DNA from: Romanomermis culicivorax
Lineage: Eukaryota; Nematoda; Enoplea; Mermithida; Mermithidae
Length of the DNA: 64,000 bases
Direction: 5' to 3'
Assembly (NCBI GenBank): GCA_963922205.1
Contig: CAWUHX010000029.1
Location: 1,116,001 to 1,180,000, forward strand
Of this stretch, positions 56,946-64,000 are shown piece after piece. The position numbers were made by a program, and so were the translations under genes. The notes beneath the pieces are model-generated. The model did not search any database and was not told where the DNA came from. It saw only the letters and a list, made by a program, of their open reading frames with translations. How positions within the stretch are numbered: position 1 is the stretch's first letter; the number at the start of each line of letters is the position of its first letter.

Positions 56946-58994
56946 TTTCCTTCGAAAATGCCGAGGTCATTTACCGCTCCTTTAATCAATTTTAATGTTT
57001 GATTCAACCGGATTTCAACTCTATAGTTCCATTTTCACGGTAATGAAATCTGTTTCCGTTCTAAAAAATATCGACCACTCTGTTAGACATTTATTATGTA
57101 CTACGACGGGCGAGTTTTCTGGTATCTCATTTTAAACGAAATTCACTAATCAAGGTTGTACGTATGATACATGGTGCGTTTAATTCTGATTCTTTCGTAA
57201 TACAAGCGTATTTTACTCAAAAGCTAGCTTTGGAAACGATATGATTTATAGTTATACGAACATGAGTAAAGTATTGAGAAGTTATAATTACCGTTTTGAA
57301 ATTTATTATTTGTCGACAGTATTTTTTTCATCAAAGAAACTGTTGTTTTATGTCTGAAGTTTACTTTTGGAATTTAACACTTTCGCTTGTGAAAATATCA
57401 TTTTAGTCCCCAAACCTCGTGCTCCTGCTAAAGCAACGCCTTTCATATTATTGTACTAATCAAATCAATCACTCGATTCGCGCAAATTTATTTGTTTCGG
57501 TTGTTTTAATTCTTTTGTGATGGAAATGCTTTTCTTTCGATTTATGGGTTTTAGAATTTAATATGTAATCCAACGCGTTTTTTCACTTGTCATACTAATT
57601 TTGTATATGTATTGTCTTTTATTCTTCACCTCGTTATGGACCAACCCTTATGTATGTCTCGAAAAATTTACCAACCTTTTGCTATGAATAACGTCGGAGA
57701 ATGTACCTCTAATAATACAGTACAAAGGAACATTTTGCGAAAAGTCGACTGAGGCATTGTAAACTTCAAATCCTAGACTTTTTCGATCAAAAAAAAATTC
57801 ATTCAGATATCAGAAAGAATGTGTCTGAATTTCATATATTTCGAAATCCAGCTCGGCATAAAATAGTTTCCAAGATAAAGTGTTGAAAAAAATAACTAAA
57901 ATTGAATAAAGTTAAAAAATTTGTAACAGCAGGTTTTTTTGTGCGCTGCATGGTGTGCACCGTGCACCAATTATGTCAAAAAGTTTGTGCATCGTGAGGA
58001 AAAAATCTGCACTTTCATAACATGAATTCGGTGCTACATCACTGTCGCTGACATTTGAGTGACTTTCGAGACGTGTGCAGCTTTAAAATAAATTTACCTG
58101 AAAATATATGAAATGTACAGCCCTAATATGAATTCCAACAATGAATTCGTGTAACAACACAAATAATGGTAAACATGTGACAGGAGAAAGACCAGAGTTG
58201 TCGGCCTTTGACTGCGAAAACCAGATGACAATGCTAAAAAATACTTTTAAAAAATCGTGTTATAATCATGACACGATTTCTGAGACGTTCTACCTTGCCT
58301 ACGATAATTCGAAACTAATCATATCTCAAAATGAGATATTTTGGGTATTTTTGTGCGCTGAGTTTCGTGGTATCTTTGGTTTTGTTAAAAATGAAAATTC
58401 ACGCGGCTACATAGTAGGCCGAAATTTGAAAATTGTTGATTTTTGGCATTTTTCAGTGGTCTTGCCAAGCGATATTTCAGGATCGAATTGATCTCATTCG
58501 ATAAATGAATATTCATGAAACATAAGAGAGAATCAGCTATCTTTTGATGTAACATTCACAGTAAATAATTGCATACTAATGCTTTTTCAGTTAGTTTAAA
58601 GTGTCGAAAATGAGCCGTAAACATTGAAACAATTTTGTTTACGTACGCTCACGAGCACCTTCTCAACGGAAGCCGCAGAATTTTATTTTCTTATTTTATA
58701 GCCCATGCATTTTTACTGTATTGGTTAGAGTTTCATCAAAATTTTTATACCGTTTTAGGAGCAGCACAACTATGAAGGTATACTAATGGAAAAGTCTGCA
58801 TTTTCCAGGGGGCCCTTGTCTACCCGTTGTGATACATTTATTATCTGTAGGTACTATTAAGTTATCAAATAACTAACAGACTATAGTTTCTTGTGTAACA
58901 TACCTGCTAAAGCAGTACTGTAAATATATAGCATACTGTATGTGATAGACATTTATAAAATATTATTTCATTTTCGTATTTTATCGTCTCAAGG
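56946..58994 (+). other. 3' flank and probable 3' UTR
   Basis: AT-rich; AATAAA at 57905-57910 and 58086-58091 are possible polyadenylation signals. CAGGTTTTTTTGTGCGCTGC near 57932 looks like one end of another hAT-like element, but no partner was found. The 116-codon frame at 58141-58491 has no recognisable features. Confidence 0.4.
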
Positions 58995-59640
58995 GTGTCT
59001 GGGATTCACACCCAAACATTCCTATAAAATTACGTGAAGTACTTTATTTTGATCCGTTCACACCCTGGTAGCCCCATTAAGATGCCCCAATTAATTTGCA
59101 CAAACAGCAGCTGGTCCCCTAGAACCTACACTAAACTACACATTCCACAGCTACCGTAATCCCCCGTAAAAATCGTAAACAACACCTGCACACAGTAAAA
59201 TACGTAAAAGCCCCAACAGACAGTAGTCTCAAGTGCAACAGTAGTGATGGCCCCACAAAACATGTGTATTCAGAGAAACAGATACAGGAAGCATGCACAG
59301 AAGCACAGAGGTGTGGCTAAGCCCACCGTAGGAAGCAAGCAATACACAAAAAGCATACCGAACTAGAAAAGCGTTAAAGGGCGTGACTAAGTAAGCATAA
59401 AAAGCAAAGCAGGAAGCAACGATTGGCGGAAGAAGATGGACAGAAGCACGACCTCCCGGGACGCCTAGGGAGTGGCTAAAAACGTCGTATAAAAAGAGAA
59501 GCAAGCATGATTTTATTATTATTGGTTATTATTGGTGATTATTGAATTCTTCGTTTTTCAAACCACGCTCGTCTCATTTTATATTTGCAAGCGGCCATTT
59601 TTACGAAAGCTGTTAGACCGAGGCCCGTTCATTATTTGCA
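58991..59640 (+). mobile_element. Possible solo LTR or LTR fragment
   Basis: GC content rises; the stretch starts TGTCTGGGATTCACACCC and has a CGTATAAAAAGAGAAGC TATA-like box near 59489. It abuts the broken gypsy RT. No matching second LTR and no target duplication were found, so this is a weak call. Confidence 0.3.
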
Positions 59641-59709
59641 AGCCAAGACCATGTTCTTTCGTTATTTGTTGTCGACGTCTCAGTCGACGTCTCAAAGCAG
59701 CTGTCGATT

Positions 59710-60316
59710 AGTATCCGTATTGCCCTGTATTGTTGATGAAACGAGGATAATATTGTGCAAAACCTAAAAAAGAGGACAGCTCCTCTTTGTTCTGTGGTAT
59801 GGGCCGATTCTGGATACATTCGATTTTAGCCGGATCGGGTTTTATCCCCTCAGGTTATATTATGTGACCTAAAAAGGGTACCGATTTTCTACAAAAAAGA
59901 CACTTCTTTGCTTTGAGTGTCAACCCTGCTTCTCTCAAATGGTCAAACACTTGTTTCAAGTGTGCCAAATGTTCTGCAAATGACTTGGAATGAATGATGA
60001 TATCATCCAAGTACACCAGACAAAAGTTCCAGCAATGGCGACCTAAAACGACATCCATGAGTCTTTGAAAAGTCGATGGTGCATTGCATAATCCAAATGG
60101 CATCACTGTGAATTCAAAAAGACCTTTTCTGGTGGTGAATGAAGTCTTTTCTTTACTTTCTTCCTCCAGTTCTACTTGCCAGTATCAATGAGACAAGTCT
60201 AAAGTCGAGAAAAGTTTTGCAGTTCCCAATGCATCCAGAGTCTCATCAATTCTGGGAAGAGGATAGACATCTTTCTTGGTTATGGAATTTAGCATTTGAA
60301 AATCAATGCATGGCCT
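59710..60316 (-). pseudogene. Reverse transcriptase fragment, third gypsy
   Basis: RPCIDFQMLNSITKKDVYPL, then a TGA inside the usual DLxSGYWQ motif (60185-60187), [33 protein letters not shown] and catalytic YLDD, SVPFLGHII, then a TAA (59855-59857) and PEGIKPDPAKIECIQNRPIP with FLGFAQYYPRFI. The homology ends near 59710 at a 12-bp tandem repeat (GTCGACGTCTCA twice). Confidence 0.88.
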
Positions 60317-61522
60317 CTATGTGCCATCTCTCTTCTGAACCAAAACGAAATTAGCTCTGTACGGACTACATGAGCTCTGAACAACACCTGTGTTCAACAT
60401 ATTCTCCACTTCTTCATCGATTATCACCTTCTGTGCCTCTGGAATTCTCCTCATCAGTTGCACAGATGGACTCGAGTTACCTGTATCAATATTGTGTTTC
60501 ACATCATTGGTACGACCAATTCTACCTGTTACTTCTGTAAACAGATCAGAATTCTGCTTCAAAAACGCCATGAGCTTATTTTTACCAACTTCATTCAAAA
60601 CTGAATCCATTCCAGTGGAGGAAGATAGTATTTCGCAAAATACTGGGTCATCCTGACAACCCTCCACCAGAATCTGCTTACCAGTCCCACTGACTTCCAC
60701 AGGCGTCTGACTCGACGAACCCTGTCTGCAATGTTCATTCACTGTGCACTGTGAAGAACACACTGGAACACCCTGTTCCTTATCTGGGAGCGACCCACTT
60801 ACTTGTGCCACAACAGTGGCTAAGCCGGCAAAACAACTAGCTCGGGTGACAACACTTTCCTGGTTCAGTGGAAATAACGTTCCTAACACTGTACCCTTTT
60901 CACACAACAACGGGTTACCTACGAAATTCATAAACATGGCAGGAATGTGTCCATTCCTGACTTCCACAAATGAATTCGCGCCGCAGAAGTCGTCTTTTGT
61001 TGAAAATTTTGAAATGCTTTCCATTAAACCAGTGACACCATCTACTCTTTCATCGGCTAGGCCATAAGCGTAGACTATTGCACTCGGTGCAACGACTACA
61101 GTACTTTCACAAGTTATAGAACAGACAAAAGATGAGGAATACTCTTTAGATACAAAAGGAATTTGAATTTCACGGCTATTCGGACAAATTACTCGCACCA
61201 ACCTTTGAGGAATATCGACAAATATGTTACCATCTGACACGAATGACGTTTTGAAAGCCAACGAATTATGACCTTTGCCCAACGTGATTGCAGTGAAAAC
61301 TTCACTCAGAACTGCAATAGGTTCTGCTGATAAACTCTTATTACTCGTGATATTGGTCGACTTATAAACAAATTTTTCGCCTTTATCTTGTAAAAGTTGG
61401 GGAAAATCTAAACGGATAGTGTTGCATAAGCTCCCATTGTCTACAAGGGTGTAGCATCGAGTTCTGCTTTCACCAACATGAACATAGATATTAGCATGTA
61501 ACTTTGTATTAGCATGTTCCAC
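60317..61522 (-). pseudogene. Protease and N-terminal RT, third gypsy
   Basis: A 401-codon frame. The aspartic protease start reads RCYTLVDNGSLCNTI, with Asp28-Asn29-Gly30 instead of the usual DTG or DSG, followed by a protease-like region and a long linker. It ends with VENMLNTGVVQSSCSPYRAN and FVLVQKRDGT, the first RT motif, at a TAG. The Asn may be a mutation or a family trait. Confidence 0.82.
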
Positions 61523-61564
61523 AGCTGAAGTTTGTTCAGCAATAACACCAAAAGCAGAGGAAAA

Positions 61565-61804
61565 TCAGTGATTTGCTCGATAAGTACTGTTAGAATTAGA
61601 ATTTGTCATAGGTCTCGAATTTGTAGCATGAGAAGTTCCAGAATTTTGTCCAGGTGCTCTTACTCTTGCAGATGGACACTGATAAGCTCTATGCCCTTCG
61701 CCATTACAATTGAAACAAACAGACGGACGCGACTGACTAATATTTGGACAGTCTTTTTTATAGTGGCCTGGCTGATTACACCCAAAACATTTGGAATCGG
61801 ACAA
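61565..61804 (-). pseudogene. Nucleocapsid with two CCHC knuckles, third gypsy
   Basis: CFGCNQPGHYKKDC and CFNCNGEGHRAYQC are classical CX2CX4HX4C knuckles that bind RNA. Same frame as the protease and separated from it by a TGA at 61565-61567. An overlapping frame links it to the Gag side. Confidence 0.92.
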
Positions 61805-61980
61805 TGTAGGGCCATGAAAATTTTTAAAATTTTGTTGGAAAAGATTAGGATTTTGGAATGAAAAAGATTGATTATGGTTAGGTTTACGGGCACCAAATGG
61901 AATATTTTGCCTGGATTCAAATTCTTTCTTAGGCGAACTAGTTTTACCAATACCCTCAAAACCTTTCGTAGAAAATAGTT

Positions 61981-62580
61981 TCAGAGTTTAGCTAACTGAC
62001 GGAGCGAAATTTCGTTTTCAGCAAAGTTAATTGCTTCATCCAAGGTCGCGCATTTCTGTTTGAACAGTTCTAGGCGTAGATTTTCATCACACAGAGCTTC
62101 TATGTACATTTCTACAGAGCTTCTATGTACATTTCTAGCTTTTTCTCTGAAATCTTTCGAAAAATCTAGAATGCTTTCATCAACCTTTTGATCTCTTAGA
62201 CGCAACTCATTTTTGAGCCTGTCAAAATGCTGAGATGGAACTAGTTTTTGAACCAGCTCCTGTTTAAGTTTTGTCCAATCTTTCCGACAATCTAACTCCA
62301 TAGAATCAAGAATGGATGCTGCATGACCTTCCATTAAGTTAACTACAAGCCAACATTCATACTCATCAGACCAGTCTGAAATATGAGCTGTACGTTCGAG
62401 TTTGGCCAACCATTTGAGAAATTCTTCAGGATGTTGTAGTGTGTTTTCCGCTGATTTTCGTCGTTTTGTCAAAGGGCGTTTGAGGCCCACAGGTGGCAAG
62501 TGGAGAGAGCAACGCGAACCATAAGCAGCCGTCTTACTGTAGTGCACGTCGGTACGTGTGCGCTGGTCTCTCTCATTCAT
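61981..62580 (-). pseudogene. Gag capsid, third gypsy
   Basis: 199 codons: EEFLKWLAKLERTAHISDWS, WTKLKQELVQKLVPSQHFDR and a helical C-terminus, the pattern of a retrotransposon Gag capsid. A 23-bp tandem duplication (62091-62113 and 62114-62136) shifts the frame internally. It starts MNERDQRTRT at 62580. Confidence 0.82.
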
Positions 62581-62645
62581 TGTGTTATTGATTTATATTT
62601 TCGTTTTTATACACTAGTTGTGCGCCACGCCATCCACCACTAGTT

Positions 62646-62904
62646 TGTCATTAGCCGCCTCCCACCATGCAACTCTTTCTCGTTTCGCCCCAGTGCGTGG
62701 GAGTAGATCACTTTATTATTCTCCCCCGTTTTCGCATTGTGTATGTAAGTGTGTTTTTTAATTTTATTGCGTGGGTGTGGGAAACACGTACATAAGAGAC
62801 ACAACCTCGGAATGGGTGTGGGAAACACTTACATTAAGGAAGCAACCTCGGAATCCCAATCCTGCCCACGGTTCCTCGCCCCAGCCAAACCGACAAACAC
62901 AACA
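62646..62904. repeat. LTR-like unit with PBS candidates on both sides
   Basis: Begins TGTCATTAGCCGCC and ends GACAAACACAACA. To its right TGGTGACCGCTTGGATTG (62906-62923) is a PBS candidate for the + strand gag-like ORF. To its left, TGGTGGATGGCG on the minus strand is a PBS candidate for the minus-strand gypsy. It contains a 41-bp tandem duplication (62773-62813, 62814-62854). Boundaries are inferred from motifs only. Confidence 0.45.
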
Positions 62905-63041
62905 CTGGTGACCGCTTGGATTGTACGCTTTCTTTCCCCGCCATTGCATTGCATCCGAAAATGCTCAATGATTCCAAAATTCGACCCCGCGGCAGCTGTG
63001 CCCAAGGTTACAAAAGAGGTTATTATACCCTGCGAAAAAAG

Positions 63042-64000
63042 ATGCCAAAAGTAAGTCATACACTGCCCGACCTCACCCGACTTCCGTATCGATCTAGTTC
63101 CCCTAATGCCGCCACAGTCGCACGCCGCACCCTGAGTTTTGATCAAATGTTACTGCGGCAACCGTCAAATATTGCGCAATCAACAGCGGTACCCACAGTA
63201 AGCCTCCCGCCCCATAATCGGCCCTTATCTACTTTCAGTACTCCTGCGCCAGACAGGACAGCACAACCGCAAGTACCGCTCATTCCCGCAACGGCGGCGA
63301 CAATCAATTCTCAACCTCCGCTGTCGCTAAGACAAAATCCTCCCATCGCCGCCGTAAATTGCCCTGACGCGCCGGCTGTCCCACAAATACCGCCCCCAAG
63401 CACCGCAGCCAGAAATAGCAATGATCACACCCTCACCAGAACCGACTCTTCCAAATCTTTTGTCAATATTGATCCACCACAGGCCCCAGCCGCCACCCGC
63501 GCTTCAGCAAGCAATCACCGCAGCAGCATAGCAATCGCAAACACCAATGAAGTTCAAAATTTTCGAATTGAAGCACTCGACGCGTTGGACCAGCTCAGCA
63601 CCGCCGCCTCCCGCATAACCAACAATGTTCCTACAGTACAAACAATTGATCAAATCATCGGCGCCGTTTCTGACCAATTTCAAGCCCAGCAATTACGCGT
63701 CCAACGCGTAATCCAAGAACAAACAAAAGCCACAAACGCGCGCTTCGCTGCCCTCGCAGAGCAAATGCAACAGTTGATTTCTACAACCGCCGCCGCAACT
63801 ACCGCGCGCAATCCGCCCACACCAAGACCCACGCGGGTGTCTTCACGGTTTCACGGCGAGGAAACGAGAGATATTTATATCCCAAATGAAACTCTCCGTG
63901 AAACTGAACCGGCTCAAGTCTTTGGCCCACTACCAAATCAAGTCAAACCTAAAGCGCCGTCGATGAATACCCTGTACAATAAGAAATTTTCCCGCACTGC
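63042..64000 (+). CDS. Gag-like ORF, runs off the window
   Basis: An open frame of 319 codons from ATG (63042) to the window edge without a stop, in DNA that is GC-richer than the rest. The product is rich in Pro, Ala, Gln, Thr and Ser: [20 protein letters not shown], then a helical part ([40 protein letters not shown]) and [20 protein letters not shown]. It lies 118 bp after a PBS-like TGGTGACC, the place of gag in an LTR retrotransposon. No capsid motif is reached yet. A strong donor-like AAAA/GTAAGT lies at 63049-63055, so the first codons may also be an exon end. Family unrecognised. Confidence 0.65.
   Translation, partial: MPKVSHTLPDLTRLPYRSSSPNAATVARRTLSFDQMLLRQPSNIAQSTAVPTVSLPPHNRPLSTFSTPAPDRTAQPQVPLIPATAATINSQPPLSLRQNPPIAAVNCPDAPAVPQIPPPSTAARNSNDHTLTRTDSSKSFVNIDPPQAPAATRASASNHRSSIAIANTNEVQNFRIEALDALDQLSTAASRITNNVPTVQTIDQIIGAVSDQFQAQQLRVQRVIQEQTKATNARFAALAEQMQQLISTTAAATTARNPPTPRPTRVSSRFHGEETRDIYIPNETLRETEPAQVFGPLPNQVKPKAPSMNTLYNKKFSRT

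Larger units (their letters stand above)
59710..62645 (-). mobile_element. Broken Ty3/gypsy element, third family
   Basis: From its 5' end: PBS-like TGGTGGATGGCGTGGCGC (62639-62622), Gag (62580-61981), two CCHC knuckles (61804-61565), protease to RT start (61522-60317), and RT to about 59710, where it stops. RNase H and integrase are absent. Nonsense codons at 61565-61567, 60317-60319, 60185-60187 and 59855-59857, plus a frame change between Gag and the knuckles, show that it is dead. Confidence 0.85.

Noticed and set aside
58141-58491. 116-codon + strand frame downstream of KIF21
   Set aside because: No family features and no sign of a promoter or second exon; kept only as a note in the 3' flank.
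59229-59504. 91-codon hydrophobic minus frame
   Set aside because: Lies across a likely LTR with a TATA-like box on the other strand; probably a chance frame.
1-64000. Bacterial or phage features, CRISPR arrays, operons, tRNA or rRNA genes
   Set aside because: Spliced gene structure and eukaryotic transposons throughout; no spacer arrays, no cloverleaf or rRNA sequence recognised.

Overview
The window is animal nuclear DNA: AT-rich, intron-dense, with GT-AG exons and no operons. It contains one conserved protein-coding gene on the + strand, the 3' part of a KIF21-type kinesin (kinesin-4 family). It is reconstructed here as 20 phase-compatible exons between 723 and 56945. They encode the stalk coiled coils, the regulatory coiled coil and the C-terminal WD40 propeller; the motor domain lies upstream of the window. 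The protein is diverged from vertebrate KIF21, and the transposon mix (L1/Tx1-like LINE, Ty3/gypsy elements, many hAT-like and foldback MITEs) suits an invertebrate, probably an arthropod. The species cannot be named from the sequence.

Layout. 1-5228: exons 1-8 with short introns and a few repeats. 5229-44722: a single intron of about 39.5 kb that falls inside the regulatory coiled coil and is filled with nested, mostly antisense, transposons. 44723-51938: exons 9-19 (rest of the coiled coil, linker, WD40). 51939-56899: a 5-kb intron with two hAT-like elements and two hairpins. 56900-56945: a 15-codon last exon. 57-58.9 kb: 3' flank. 59-64 kb: a dense LTR-retrotransposon cluster with a broken gypsy on the minus strand and the start of a gag-like ORF on the plus strand.

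The giant intron holds two insertion stacks. Stack 1 (7000-16278) is four levels deep: a hAT-like element, into it a second hAT-like element (8613-15654), into that an L1-like LINE (about 9357-15206), and into the LINE a hAT MITE (10224-10860). Target-site duplications are visible for every level, though that of the outermost is imperfect. Stack 2 (about 16909-40401) is an old Ty3/gypsy element on the minus strand, interrupted by a 1.06-kb hAT MITE (38498-39561) and by a young related gypsy element (24499-35012) with 479-bp LTRs that differ at only about five positions.

The most unusual content is downstream of integrase in both gypsy elements. Each carries a homologous reading frame resembling a DEDD-type 3'-5' exonuclease (WRN/RNase D-like), and each copy of this frame begins at the same conserved splice-acceptor-like site. 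In the young element it is followed by an RGG-rich tail. The older element also carries a further long, decayed, unrecognised frame (ORF-X). An exonuclease as a spliced accessory gene of an LTR retrotransposon is the best candidate for an undescribed system here. Both copies are damaged and no third catalytic motif is visible, so activity is not established.
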